DNA from: Chloroflexota bacterium
GTDB lineage: Bacteria > Chloroflexota > Limnocylindria > Limnocylindrales > CSP1-4
Direction: 5' to 3'
DNA length: 57,732 nucleotides
Assembly: GCA_005882635.1 (NCBI GenBank)
Contig: VBFG01000108.1
Span: 1-57,732, forward strand
Shown: positions 16,544 through 25,066 of the stretch, in pieces
Position numbering within the stretch: position 1 is the stretch's first letter
Layout of the letters: each line of letters begins with the position of its first letter
Notes under the pieces: model-generated
Seen by the model: only the letters and a program-made list of their open reading frames with translations
Told to the model about the DNA's origin: nothing
Database searches by the model: none
Position numbers and translations under genes: made by a program

Positions 16544-16962
16544 CGCGAGGATGCCGCGGCCAGACCCGAGCCGAGCGCGAGCTGGAGCGCGACGAGCGGC
16601 CAGCCCTGGACATCGTCGAGGTAGGTGATCGGGTCGAGGACGCCACCCTCGACCCGCCCGAACAACCAGATGCCGGCGAGCCCGAGGGCGATGGTCGCGA
16701 GGCCGGCCGCGGCCCCCCGCGACGGCGGCGATACGAGCTTGCCGAGCAGCCAGCCCAGGAACGCGGCGAGGACGACCAGGCCGGCGGTGACGGCCAGGAT
16801 CCCGCCGAGGATCGTGTAGCCGATCGCTCCGCCGATCATGACGGCGACGGGCGGCCACATCAGCGGGGCGTCGCGCCCGGCCGCGTCGCTCTCGGGGCGC
16901 AGGTAGCGCTCGCCGGGCGCCCGGTCGAGCTTGGGCCGCCGCTCGCCGGGCTCCGTCGTCAT
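16540..16962 (-). CDS. Small membrane protein, 140 aa
   Basis: ATG 16962. A basic/acidic N-terminal stretch of about 40 residues (EPGERRPKLDRAPGERYL) is followed by three to four hydrophobic segments. There is no known motif. It is coupled to the downstream GNAT gene. The start is supported by TACGAT (16974-16969) 6 nt upstream, the leaderless pattern. Confidence 0.65.
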   Translation of the reverse strand: MTTEPGERRPKLDRAPGERYLRPESDAAGRDAPLMWPPVAVMIGGAIGYTILGGILAVTAGLVVLAAFLGWLLGKLVSPPSRGAAAGLATIALGLAGIWLFGRVEGGVLDPITYLDDVQGWPLVALQLALGSGLAAASSR

Positions 16963-16968
16963 CGGGCC

Positions 16969-16974
16969 ATCGTA
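16969..16974 (-). promoter_or_regulatory. -10 box of a probable leaderless mRNA
   Basis: TACGAT on the minus strand, 6 nt before the ATG at 16962. Confidence 0.5.
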
Positions 16975-17007
16975 TCCGGGTCGGGAACGCCGCCACGAAC
17001 CGGGCGC

Positions 17008-17013
17008 TAGACT
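17008..17013 (+). promoter_or_regulatory. -10 box of a probable leaderless mRNA
   Basis: TAGACT, 7 nt before the GTG at 17021. Confidence 0.5.
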
Positions 17014-17020
17014 CCGCGGC

Positions 17021-17503
17021 GTGACCCATCCTTCGCTCGGCCTGCCGGCCGTCGACCGCACATTCGGCCTTCCGCCTGCGGCGGCCAGGGTCGACGCCGC
17101 GAGGGAGCGCCTCGCCGTCCGGGCGCTGGAGATCGCGATCGACCGCGATCCGAGCCTCCGCGACCGTCACGACGAGTACGCCATGCGGCGCCTCCTCCGG
17201 GACACGGTCGTCCTGGTCGATCGGGTCGTCGATGCGATGGCCGCCGGCAGCCCGGAGCTCGCCCGAACATTCGCCGAGGCCATTCCGCCGATGTACCGCC
17301 GGCGGAAGGTCCCGATGGACGACCTGATCAACCTCCTCCAGAGCATCCGCACGGCGATCGGGAACATCCTGCCGGCAAGCGAGATGGCGCCAGTCGACGA
17401 GGCGGTCGAGGCGATGATCGAGCCATTGCGCTGGCATCGCCGGATCGCCGGCGACGCCCGCAAGCGGAACCGGCTGCTCGCCGCCATCTACAAGGGCGCG
17501 TGA
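17021..17503 (+). CDS. Hypothetical all-helical protein, 160 aa
   Basis: It starts at GTG 17021, just after a -10 box. The translation is almost wholly amphipathic helix (AMRRLLRDTVVLVDRVVDAM; MDDLINLLQSIRTAIGNIL), resembling a four-helix bundle such as the N-terminal sensor domains of RsbR-like or PucR-like proteins, but I see no firm match. One base separates it from the DUF433 gene, so the two form an operon. It could be a partner of the DUF433 protein. Confidence 0.6.
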   Translation: MTHPSLGLPAVDRTFGLPPAAARVDAARERLAVRALEIAIDRDPSLRDRHDEYAMRRLLRDTVVLVDRVVDAMAAGSPELARTFAEAIPPMYRRRKVPMDDLINLLQSIRTAIGNILPASEMAPVDEAVEAMIEPLRWHRRIAGDARKRNRLLAAIYKGA

Positions 17504-17504
17504 G

Positions 17505-17834
17505 GTGACGATCAAGTGGGTCCAGGTCGACCCGCTCGTGATGAACGGTGAGCCCTTCTGCTACGGCTCGAGGCTCACGGTCCGCCAGCTGCTCGAGCTG
17601 CGCAGCAACGGCTACGACCTCAGCCGATTGATCAAGGACCACCCGGAGCTCAAGCGCGTCGGGATCGCCGCGGCCTACGCCTACGCGGCGGAGCACCGCG
17701 ATCGATACGCGGACTTCTTCGAGCGGGATGGCTCGCTCGCCGGCCCGGGCTACAGCGAGGACGAGGCCGTCGGGCTCCCGTCCCAGTACCGCCTTCCCGG
17801 CGTCGTCATCAAGGCGAGCCCGGCGACGACGTGA
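17505..17834 (+). CDS. DUF433-domain protein
   Basis: 109 residues from GTG 17505. The block GEPFCYGSRLTVRQLLELRS, then SRLIKDHPELKRVGIAAAYA, follows the DUF433 pattern (G.P...GtR..V..ll......d....i...yP.L....v..al.ya). DUF433 proteins are small, winged-helix-like, and are often antitoxins of VapC/PIN-type pairs. No PIN toxin is next to it; the preceding helical protein is the only candidate partner. The gene is followed by a 310-bp gene-free palindrome array that may end its transcript. Confidence 0.72.
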   Translation: MTIKWVQVDPLVMNGEPFCYGSRLTVRQLLELRSNGYDLSRLIKDHPELKRVGIAAAYAYAAEHRDRYADFFERDGSLAGPGYSEDEAVGLPSQYRLPGVVIKASPATT

Positions 17835-17863
17835 CGGTGTCGGCGGGTGACGCCCGCCCGGCC

Positions 17864-18057
17864 GGCCGATCTGCCGTGACCTCCGGCGCGGCCTGGCGGC
17901 GCCCGCAGGAGCGGGCGCCGAGGGCCGGCCTCCGGTCACGCCCGCCCGCCCGGCCCGGCCGATCTGCCGTTACGCCCGGCCCGGCCGATCGGCCGTGACC
18001 TCCGGCGCGGCCTGGCGGCGCCCTCAGGAGCGGGCGCCGAGGGCCGGCCTCCGGTCA
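17864..18057. repeat. 119-bp-period tandem repeat of large palindromes
   Basis: Segment 17864-17938 recurs at 17983-18057 with only two differences. Each copy contains a hairpin, CGGCGCCCGC-AGGA-GCGGGCGCCG, with a perfect 10-bp stem in copy one (17897-17920) and one mismatch in copy two (18016-18039). In copy one it is nested in a longer imperfect palindrome bounded by GTGACC and GGTCAC. A short unit like GGCCGATCTGCCGTGAC also occurs around 17957 and 18075, so there are four partial copies. The whole gap 17835-18145 holds no gene. It may act as a double terminator for the DUF433 operon. Confidence 0.8.
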
Positions 18058-18132
18058 GGCCGCACGGCCGGCCCGGCCGACCTGCCGTGACGCCCGCCCG
18101 GCCGGCCGGTCGGGTTCGCGATCGACCGGTGA

Positions 18133-18138
18133 TAGGAT
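18133..18138 (+). promoter_or_regulatory. -10 box of a probable leaderless mRNA
   Basis: TAGGAT, 7 nt before the ATG at 18146; it drives the SufT-like / PduO / BI-1 operon. Confidence 0.5.
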
Positions 18139-18145
18139 CGGGCCG

Positions 18146-18475
18146 ATGACCGATACGACCACCGACAACGCCTCTGCCCCGGCCTCGTTCGATCCGGAGC
18201 GCCGCGCCACCGAGCTGGCGATCCTCGACGCGCTCCGCTCGGTCGTCGATCCAGAGATCGGGATGAATGTCGTCGAGCTCGCCCTGATCAAGCAGATCAT
18301 CCTCGGCAAGGACTCGACGGAGATCAAGATGATCCTCACGACGCCGTTCTGCCCGTATGCCGGATCGATGATCCAGCAGGTCAAGGACCAGGCGGAAGCC
18401 GTCGTCGAGCACGACGTGAAGGTGACCCTGCTGGCCGAGCGCTGGGATCCGCGCGACGCCGGCCTGATGTGGTGA
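18146..18475 (+). CDS. MIP18/DUF59-family Fe-S assembly protein (SufT-like)
   Basis: 109 residues. After a disordered N-terminus (about 20 residues) the domain has the family's ILDALRSVVDPEIGMNVVEL and the cysteine motif TTPFCPYAG (about residues 71-79). Proteins of this type help mature Fe-S proteins in the cytosol; PaaD is a longer relative in phenylacetate oxidation. The gene is upstream of and overlaps the PduO-type gene. It may serve the Fe-S enzymes nearby (KamA, RACo), but it is not linked to them in an operon. Confidence 0.8.
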   Translation: MTDTTTDNASAPASFDPERRATELAILDALRSVVDPEIGMNVVELALIKQIILGKDSTEIKMILTTPFCPYAGSMIQQVKDQAEAVVEHDVKVTLLAERWDPRDAGLMW

Positions 18476-19143
18476 CGGAGGGCGAACCTCCGGACGCCCC
18501 GTCCGCGGCGTTCGACTCCGCGGTTGCGACCCGCCGCGGCGACGACGGCACGACCGGGCTCTTGTTCGGCGGCCCGCGAGTCCGGAAGGACGACCTGAGG
18601 ACCGAGACCTACGGGACGATCGACGAGGCCGTCGCGGCGCTGGGGCTGGCCCGCGCGCAGCTCGGGGTCAAGGATCGGCTCGGGACGCTCAACGTCGGGT
18701 TTGGCGAGCTCCCGGCGATCCTCCTTCGGCTCCAGCGCGAGCTGTTCGCCGCCGCCGCGGAGCTGGCGACGCAGCCGGACGCGTGGGACCGGCAGCAGGA
18801 CGGCGTCTCGCGAGTCAGCCAGGCGATGGTCGACGGCCTCGAAGGCATGTTGCGTGAGGCCGAGGCCCACATCACGATGCCGGCCGAGTTCGTCGTCCCC
18901 GGCGAGACCCCGACCAGCGCAGCGATCGAGCTCGCCCGGACGATCGTCCGGCGGGCGGAGCGGAGGGCAGTGGCGCTCGGTTCGGAGGGATTGATTCCGG
19001 GACCCCATTTGCTACCGTACCTGAACCGTCTTGCCGACCTGCTGTGGGTGCTCGCACGAGCGGCCGAGCAGGCGGAGGCGCGATCGGCGCCACCTTCACG
19101 ACCAGATCGGCGGCGTGCCGCCACGACAAGGAGCGATCGATGA
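18469..19143 (+). CDS. Cob(I)alamin adenosyltransferase, PduO type
   Basis: 224 residues from GTG 18469, or 223 from GTG 18472, which overlaps the previous stop as GTGA. It transfers the adenosyl group of ATP to cob(I)alamin to form adenosylcobalamin. Seen: GGPRVRKDDLRTETYGTIDE, the N-terminal ATP-binding segment; RLQRELFAAAAELAT; and the C-terminal IELARTIVRRAERRAV with the arginine-rich helix. About 20 N-terminal residues extra and a basic C-terminal tail are unremarkable. The downstream ATG overlaps its stop (ATGA). AdoCbl is not what the methyltransferase operon uses directly, but it shows that the cell handles corrinoids. Confidence 0.88.
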   Translation: MVTEGEPPDAPSAAFDSAVATRRGDDGTTGLLFGGPRVRKDDLRTETYGTIDEAVAALGLARAQLGVKDRLGTLNVGFGELPAILLRLQRELFAAAAELATQPDAWDRQQDGVSRVSQAMVDGLEGMLREAEAHITMPAEFVVPGETPTSAAIELARTIVRRAERRAVALGSEGLIPGPHLLPYLNRLADLLWVLARAAEQAEARSAPPSRPDRRRAATTRSDR

Positions 19144-19841
19144 TGACCAATGGACCCGGCGCCCTGCCGTCGCAGCTCGGTGTCCGACCGTCGAGCGAGC
19201 TGGCGACGCGGTTCCTGTCGCAGGCCTTCGGCTGGATGTTCGGGGGCCTCCTGCTGACCGCCGGCGTGGCCGCCCTCGTTCAGACCCAGCCGGAGATCGT
19301 TCGGACCGTCGGCCGCTACTGGTTCCTGTTCGTCTTCGGCCAGCTCGGCCTCGGCATCGCGATCCAGGGCCTGATGCCGCGGATGACCGCGACGCTCGGC
19401 CTGGCGCTCTTCTTCGTGTTCGCGGCGACGATGGGCGTGACCGTCGGCGTGATCGTGACCTTCTACAAGGTGTCGAGCGTCATCACCGCCTTCCTCGCGG
19501 CGTCGGCGATGTTCGGCGCCGCGGCGGTCTACGGCGCCACGACGAAGCGCAGCCTGAACTCCCTCGGCGGGTTCCTGTTCATGGGGATGGTCGGCCTGCT
19601 CGTCGCGTCGATCGTGAACCTGTTCCTCGGCAGCAGCCCGTTCGGCTGGGCGATCGCGCTGATCGGCGTCATCGTCTTCACGGTCTACACCGCGTACGAC
19701 GTGCAGCGGATCTCATACGGCGACTACGCCGCGTCCCTGGGGTCGGTCGAGAAGGCCAGCGTCCTCGGCGCGATCCACTTGTACATCAACTTCGTCAACC
19801 TGTTCCTGTTCCTGCTCCGCCTGATGGGCAGCCGCCGCTGA
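19140..19841 (+). CDS. Bax inhibitor-1/YccA-family membrane protein
   Basis: 233 residues from ATG 19140 with AAGGAG 6 nt upstream. Seven hydrophobic segments, with the family's FLSQAFGWMFGGLLLTAGVA at the first helix and TAYDVQRI near the end (the aspartate pair of the BI-1 pore sensor). Bacterial members are putative pH-sensitive calcium leak channels or FtsH-interacting proteins of the inner membrane. The start overlaps the cobalamin adenosyltransferase stop, so it is the last gene of that operon. A possible terminator follows at about 19917-19936. Confidence 0.88.
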   Translation: MMTNGPGALPSQLGVRPSSELATRFLSQAFGWMFGGLLLTAGVAALVQTQPEIVRTVGRYWFLFVFGQLGLGIAIQGLMPRMTATLGLALFFVFAATMGVTVGVIVTFYKVSSVITAFLAASAMFGAAAVYGATTKRSLNSLGGFLFMGMVGLLVASIVNLFLGSSPFGWAIALIGVIVFTVYTAYDVQRISYGDYAASLGSVEKASVLGAIHLYINFVNLFLFLLRLMGSRR

Positions 19842-19916
19842 TGCCGACGAACAGGGCCGAGCAGCCGATCCTGAGGAGCACACCTGGTCAGACGCACATG
19901 CAGGATTGCGGTCGTT

Positions 19917-19936
19917 TGCCCCGGGTTTCCGGGCCC
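19917..19936 (+). terminator. Possible terminator hairpin after the BI-1 gene
   Basis: GCCCCGG-GTTT-CCGGGCC, one mismatch, 75 bp after the stop and with no clear T-tract. It lies in the 217-bp gap between two convergent genes. Confidence 0.3.
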
Positions 19937-19982
19937 GAGTAAGCCTCTAGCCGCTAACAGAACCGGCCGGCGAGGCTCGCAG

Positions 19983-20006
19983 CGCGACGTGACACGCGAC
20001 GTGACA
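19983..20006. repeat. 12-bp perfect tandem repeat, two units
   Basis: CGCGACGTGACA occurs twice back to back in the gap between the BI-1 gene and the convergent GGDEF/EAL gene. Its role is unknown; it could be a binding site or a simple repeat. Confidence 0.6.
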
Positions 20007-20058
20007 TGCGCGTGCGTTCCCCCGGTGAGCATCTGACCCGGTCGGTGGACGCGCCTGG

Positions 20059-23000
20059 CTACGACCCCGGCAACGCCCGACGGCTTGCGAGCAGGGCGGC
20101 CACTCCCTCGGGCGGCTGGGGCGGCGCATAGAAGAAGCCCTGCCCGCGGTCGCACACGAGCTCGCGCAGGCGGGCCGCCTGGCCGGCGGTCTCGATGCCC
20201 TCGGCGACGACTTCGATCCCGAGGCCGTGGGCCAGGGCGATGACCGCCTGGACGATCGGCAGGTTCGTGCCGTCCGAGTCGATGCCGTCGACGAACGAGC
20301 GGTCGATCTTGATCGTGTCGAGCGGGAGCCGGCGGAGGTACGACAGCGACGAGTAGCCGGTCCCGAAGTCGTCGAGGACGAGGCGGACGCCGAGGTCCCG
20401 GAGCGCCTGGAGGGTCGTCCCGCTGTCCTCGCCCTCGTCGAGCAGGATCGACTCCGTGATCTCGAGCTCGAGCCGGTTCGCCGGAAGGCGGGTCGCGGCG
20501 AGGATCTCGCGGATGTCGTCGACGAGCGCCGGCTGGGCGAACTGGCGGGCCGACAGGTTGACGCTCATCACCAGGTCGGAGCCGGGCATCTCGTCGAGCC
20601 ACTGGCGCGCCTGGCGACAGGCGGTCTCGATGACCCAACGCCCGATCGGGACGATCAGGCCGGTGTCCTCGGCGAGCGGGATGAACGACAGCGGGGCGAT
20701 GAGCCCGCGTGTCGGGTGCTGCCAGCGGATCAGCGCCTCCAGGCCGACGACCTGCTCCGTCGCGAGGTCGACCAGCGGCTGGTAGTGGAGCCGGAGCTGG
20801 TTTCGTTCGAGGGCGCGTCGCAGGTCGTTCTCGAGCTCGACACGCTCGAGGGTCGCGGCGCTCATCTCGGGCTCGAACAGGACGTAACGCGGGCCGGCGG
20901 TGGCCTTCGCCCGAACGAGCGCGACCTCCGCCTCGCGGAACGTGTCGGCCGGCTCGGCGTGACCCGGCCAGGCCATCGCGATGCCGAGGCTCGCGTTGAC
21001 GTACCAGTCGCGGTTACCGAGCAGGAACGGCGCGCTGAGCTCGGTCAGGATCCGCTCGGCCGTCCGCCGGACCTCGTCCACCCCGGAGATCCCGTCGATG
21101 ATGATCCCGAACTCGTCGCCGCCGAAGCGGGCCACGGTGTCGCCCGGCCGGACGCAGCCCAGCAGCCGTTCGCCGACGGCGACGAGGAGCGAGTCGCCGA
21201 CGGCGTGACCGAGGCTCTCGTTGATTACCTTGAACCGGTCGAGGTCGAGCAGGATCAGGGCCATCGGGTCCTGATCGCCCTCGCGGTTCCACGTCAGGGA
21301 GTGGGCGACCCGGTCGGTCAGCAGGTCGCGGTTGGGCAGGCCCGTGATGGGGTCGTACAGTGCGCCGCGCTGCGCCTTCTCGAACAGGTGGGCGTTGTCC
21401 AGCGCGATCGAGGCGAGCTGGGCGAAGCGGCTGAGCGCTCCGATCTCGCGGCTGCCGAACGTCCGCTCGTAGCTTCCCGAGGCGAGCCCGATGACGCCGA
21501 CGGTCCGGCCGCCGGAGGTCAACGGCACGGCGACGACGGCACCGAACACGTGGGCCGGCAGTCCCGCCGACCGGCCAACGAAGGCGTCGTAATCCTCGGT
21601 CGCGACCGGGCGGCCCTCGCGAACGACGAGGCCGCTGAGCCCGTCGGTGGCCGGCAGCCGGTAGCCGAGGAAGTCGGTGAAGATGCCGATCCCGTGGCGG
21701 ATGACGAGTGTCTCGCCGTCGGGCTCGAGGAAGTAGATGAACCCGTGGGGCGTGCCGATCAGCGCGGCGGCCCGGGCGATGATCGTCTCGAGGAGGTCCT
21801 CGGGGTCGTGCCGGTTCATCAACGCGATCGCGGTCTCGTCGAGGGCCGACAGGTACGGGTCGCGGCGCGCGGCGTCGGCATCCTCGCCGCGTGACGAGGA
21901 CGGCTTGGCGAGGTACAGCGACTGGTCGGCCGCTGCGACCAGCTCGTCCTTCGACCCCCCATCGTCGGGGTAGCAGGCGACACCGGCCGAGATCGTGACC
22001 CGCGGCCCGGTCGGGGACGGGACCGCAGCGACCAGTCGGCGGATCCGCTCGACGACCTCGAACGCCTCGATCCGGGTCGCGCCCGGCAGGATCACCGCGA
22101 ACTCGTCCCCGCCATATCGATAGAGCCCGTCGCCGCTCCGCGTGGCCGCCCGCATCGACTCGCCGACGCTCGCCAGGAGGGCATCGCCGGCCGGATGGCC
22201 GCACGTATCGTTGAAGCTCTTGAACGAGTCGAGGTCGAGCATGAGCAGCGAGAACGGGCCGCCTTCGGCCCGGGTGATCGCCTGGCCGAGCTCGCGCTGG
22301 AACGAGCCGTGGTTGCGCAGGCCGGTCAGCGCGTCGTGCTCCGCCCGGACCGTGACGGCGCCGTGGACCTCGGCGTTCTCGAGGGCGAGGGAGGCCTGGC
22401 CGCCGAAGAGCTGGACCAGCTCGAACTCGTTCTCGTTGAAATAGGCCTCGGTCCCGCCCATCCGGCCGAGGTTCAAGGTCCCGACGACCTCGCCCGCGAC
22501 GCGGACGGGGACGACGATCATCGACTCTGGCTCGAACGGCGTGCCGGGGATCTGGACCGACCGCGGATCGAGATGGGCATCGTTCGCGAGCACGCCCTCG
22601 CCGTGGTCGACGACCCAGCCAGTGATCCCGGCGCCGATCGGCCCGGCGTAGTCGAGGATGACGTCGGCAAACCGGTCGCGGGCGACGACCGCCCGCCGGA
22701 CGCCGGCCTCGAAGTCGCAGCGGTAGATCGTCAGCGAGTCGTACGGGACGATCTCCTTCAGCGAGTCGGCGATCATCTCGAGGATGCCCTTCGGGTCACG
22801 CGTCGAGATCAGCCGCTCGTTGACCTCGAGCAGGCGGCGCTGGCTCGTGAGCCGGTGCTCGAGCTCCCGTCGCTGCCGGTCGAGCTGATCGAGCTGGTTC
22901 AGGTGGACCATCGCCTGGGCTGCGTGTCCGGCGAAGATCGACAGGGTCGTCTCGTCGTCGGGGCCGAACCGGTCGCGGCCGAGGGCCGCGATCACGATCA

Positions 23001-24126
23001 TCCCGTGGACGTGGCCTTCGAAGCTGATCGGGACCGCGAGGAGCGACTCCGGACCGACGTTCAGGAAACGCTTGATCGCCCTGGGATCCGCTTCCGCGTC
23101 GCCGAGGAGGACGCTCTGGTTGTTCGCCGCGACCCAGCCCGTGACGCCCTCGCCGATCCGGACCCGGAGGCTGGCCGGGTCGGGCGACGTCGTTCCGCCG
23201 AAGGACCCCTTGAAGCCGAGGATCTCACAGGTGCCGGCGTCGTGGTCGACCCGGTAGAGCCGGATCGAGTCGGTGACGATCAGGCTCTCGGTGCCCTCGA
23301 CGAGGACCCGCGCGATCTCGTCGAGGTCGCGCGTCCCGTTCAGCCGGACGGCGAGCTCCTGGACGGCCTCGAGCCGTGCCGCGAGCGATCGGACGGAGTG
23401 GTTCAGGCGGGCGTTGCTGACGGCGGTCGCCATCTGGTCGGCGAAGCCGCGGGCGATCGCCGTCTCCTCGGCGGTCCACTGGTGGACCCGATCGTGGTAC
23501 AGGACGAGGAGCCCCAGGGGCTCCCCGCGGAAGATGATCGGCGCGAAGCAGACGCTGCGGATCCCGTTCCGCCGGTAGATGTCGCGCACCGGATCGGCCA
23601 GGTTGTGGACGAGCGTGTCGCGGAGGGTGACGACCTCGCCGGTCCGGATGGCGACGAGTCCGGCCGCCTCGTCGTCAGACCGGAGCGACGACACCCATTC
23701 GATGACTTCGTCGCCGACGCCGTGCTGGGCCGCGAGGCTGAACGGGTGCGAGCGGCGCTCGTCGTACAGCCAGAACCCCATCCGAGCCAGGGAGAACAGG
23801 GCCATCGCGTCGGCAACGAGATCGGCCATGATCGTCTCGAGGTCGAGCTGGCCGCTGACCTCCGCGGCGATCCGACGGAGGGCGTTCGCGCTCGCGGCCG
23901 GGTCGTGGGCGACCTGGATCGAGTTGGACTGCGCCGCCCGGCGGGCGAGCCAGAGGTCGAGGTCGCGCCGCCGCACGAGCGGCTCGTTGCGGGCGCCCGC
24001 CACGGACGGCAGCCGACCGGAGAAGCACCAGGCGCGCGCGGTCGCGCGGGTGATCCCCGCGGCGGCGGCGACTTCGCCGATGCCGAGGAGCGCGTCGGGG
24101 TCAGGTGGCTCGTAGGCGACGGCCAT
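20059..24126 (-). CDS. HTH-GAF-GAF-GAF-GGDEF-GAF-GGDEF-EAL signalling protein
   Basis: 1,355 residues. Order: a MerR/BldC-like helix-turn-helix (about 1-62; LLGIGEVAAAAGITRATARA then RRDLDLWLARR), GAF1 (85-240), GAF2 (255-410), GAF3 (435-588), GGDEF1 (595-745; YGGDEF at 671-676), GAF4 (760-918), GGDEF2 (922-1080; FGGDEF at 1001-1006) and EAL (1095-1350; LEALIRWQHP at about 1129-1138, DDFGTGYSSLSYLRRLP at 1252-1268). Both GGDEF domains keep the active-site motif and an RxxD inhibitory site (RSGD, RPGD) five residues before it. The EAL domain keeps its metal-binding signatures. So it could both make and degrade cyclic di-GMP in response to several small ligands. It is cytosolic, with no membrane helix. 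A DNA-binding-like head on such an enzyme is unusual. The ATG is preceded by weak AGAGG; alternative starts are unlikely because the HTH begins at once. Confidence 0.9.
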   Translation of the reverse strand: MAVAYEPPDPDALLGIGEVAAAAGITRATARAWCFSGRLPSVAGARNEPLVRRRDLDLWLARRAAQSNSIQVAHDPAASANALRRIAAEVSGQLDLETIMADLVADAMALFSLARMGFWLYDERRSHPFSLAAQHGVGDEVIEWVSSLRSDDEAAGLVAIRTGEVVTLRDTLVHNLADPVRDIYRRNGIRSVCFAPIIFRGEPLGLLVLYHDRVHQWTAEETAIARGFADQMATAVSNARLNHSVRSLAARLEAVQELAVRLNGTRDLDEIARVLVEGTESLIVTDSIRLYRVDHDAGTCEILGFKGSFGGTTSPDPASLRVRIGEGVTGWVAANNQSVLLGDAEADPRAIKRFLNVGPESLLAVPISFEGHVHGMIVIAALGRDRFGPDDETTLSIFAGHAAQAMVHLNQLDQLDRQRRELEHRLTSQRRLLEVNERLISTRDPKGILEMIADSLKEIVPYDSLTIYRCDFEAGVRRAVVARDRFADVILDYAGPIGAGITGWVVDHGEGVLANDAHLDPRSVQIPGTPFEPESMIVVPVRVAGEVVGTLNLGRMGGTEAYFNENEFELVQLFGGQASLALENAEVHGAVTVRAEHDALTGLRNHGSFQRELGQAITRAEGGPFSLLMLDLDSFKSFNDTCGHPAGDALLASVGESMRAATRSGDGLYRYGGDEFAVILPGATRIEAFEVVERIRRLVAAVPSPTGPRVTISAGVACYPDDGGSKDELVAAADQSLYLAKPSSSRGEDADAARRDPYLSALDETAIALMNRHDPEDLLETIIARAAALIGTPHGFIYFLEPDGETLVIRHGIGIFTDFLGYRLPATDGLSGLVVREGRPVATEDYDAFVGRSAGLPAHVFGAVVAVPLTSGGRTVGVIGLASGSYERTFGSREIGALSRFAQLASIALDNAHLFEKAQRGALYDPITGLPNRDLLTDRVAHSLTWNREGDQDPMALILLDLDRFKVINESLGHAVGDSLLVAVGERLLGCVRPGDTVARFGGDEFGIIIDGISGVDEVRRTAERILTELSAPFLLGNRDWYVNASLGIAMAWPGHAEPADTFREAEVALVRAKATAGPRYVLFEPEMSAATLERVELENDLRRALERNQLRLHYQPLVDLATEQVVGLEALIRWQHPTRGLIAPLSFIPLAEDTGLIVPIGRWVIETACRQARQWLDEMPGSDLVMSVNLSARQFAQPALVDDIREILAATRLPANRLELEITESILLDEGEDSGTTLQALRDLGVRLVLDDFGTGYSSLSYLRRLPLDTIKIDRSFVDGIDSDGTNLPIVQAVIALAHGLGIEVVAEGIETAGQAARLRELVCDRGQGFFYAPPQPPEGVAALLASRRALPGS

Positions 24127-24274
24127 CTGGTGCGGCGATACCTCTCGATACGCGGACGGGCACGACGCGGCAGGACACCGCCCGGGGATGCCTGAAGAAC
24201 CGTAGGAGCGCGCTCGGCGAGGGGCGATAGCCCAGAGGTACCGCCGCGTGTCGGCCGCCGGACGGCGGCAGACG

Positions 24275-25021
24275 TTAGTCCGCGGCGCCCTGGCCGGCGG
24301 GCCCTCCGATCAGGCCACCCACGCTCGACAGAAGAAGGTCCGCGTGCGGCGCCAGCTGCTCGCCATCGGTGACCCCGCTGAGCACGCCGATCACGCGGCC
24401 GGCGCCGGCCGCGCGGGCCATGTCCAGGTCGGCCGGGGTGTCGCCGACCATCGCGGCACGATCGATCGGCACGCCCACGTCTGTTGCCAGCTCGAGGATC
24501 GTCCGCGGGTCCGGCTTGGTGGGGCCGTCGTCGTCGCCGCAGGCGACCGCCGCGACCATCCCGGCGACCCCGAGTGCCGCGAGCGTCGCCTCGGTCGGCC
24601 GCCGGTCGTCCGTCGTCGCGATGGCGATCTGCCGGCCGCTCGCGCGGAGCGCGCCGAACAATCGCGGGAGGTCCACCAGCGGGACCGCCGCGACCGGATC
24701 CGGTTCGTACCAGGCCTCGGCCAGGATCCGCCGCGCCGCTGGGGCGTTCGGGCACCATCGGCGGAGCACGGCGGCGACGATCTCCTCGATGCCGGCCATC
24801 GTCGAGACGGCCAGCGGGCCGCCCGGGAGGACGCGATCGGCGGCCGGGTCGTAGCCGATCGTCGCGTAGACGTCGCCGGCGACGGGCCGGCGGGTGGCGA
24901 TCTCCAGGCGCGATCCGAGCTCGCGCGCCCAACCGCTCCACATGGCCTCGAACGAGATCAGCGTGCCGTCCTTGTCGAAGACGACGAGATCGATGCCGTC
25001 GAGCGCCGGATGGAGGGTCAC
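24275..25021 (-). CDS. HAD-superfamily phosphatase
   Basis: 248 residues from GTG 25021. Motif I is VVFDKDGTL (Asp nucleophile and acid/base Asp), motif II IATTDDR, motif III the lysine in GPTKPDP, and motif IV MVGDTPADLDMA. The cap lies between about residues 25 and 110. It resembles phosphoglycolate phosphatases, but the substrate cannot be read from the sequence. It is the last gene of the betaine ABC operon, 45 bp after the second binding protein. Confidence 0.85.
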   Translation of the reverse strand: MTLHPALDGIDLVVFDKDGTLISFEAMWSGWARELGSRLEIATRRPVAGDVYATIGYDPAADRVLPGGPLAVSTMAGIEEIVAAVLRRWCPNAPAARRILAEAWYEPDPVAAVPLVDLPRLFGALRASGRQIAIATTDDRRPTEATLAALGVAGMVAAVACGDDDGPTKPDPRTILELATDVGVPIDRAAMVGDTPADLDMARAAGAGRVIGVLSGVTDGEQLAPHADLLLSSVGGLIGGPAGQGAAD

Positions 25022-25066
25022 GGATGTCCGAGTGTCCAGGGCGTCACGCGGGCCGTCAGGCGGCGC

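Noticed and set aside
18075-18145. Cobalamin riboswitch before the PduO-containing operon or the corrinoid operon
   Set aside because: I could not find a B12-box-like element or the expected long leader; the operon at 18146 looks leaderless.
17835-18145. CRISPR array
   Set aside because: There are only two to four partial units, units are long palindromes with no variable spacers, and no cas gene is near.
22195-24195. Plus-strand open frame of 666 codons antisense to the GGDEF/EAL gene
   Set aside because: Shadow of a real gene in GC-rich DNA, no recognisable domain.
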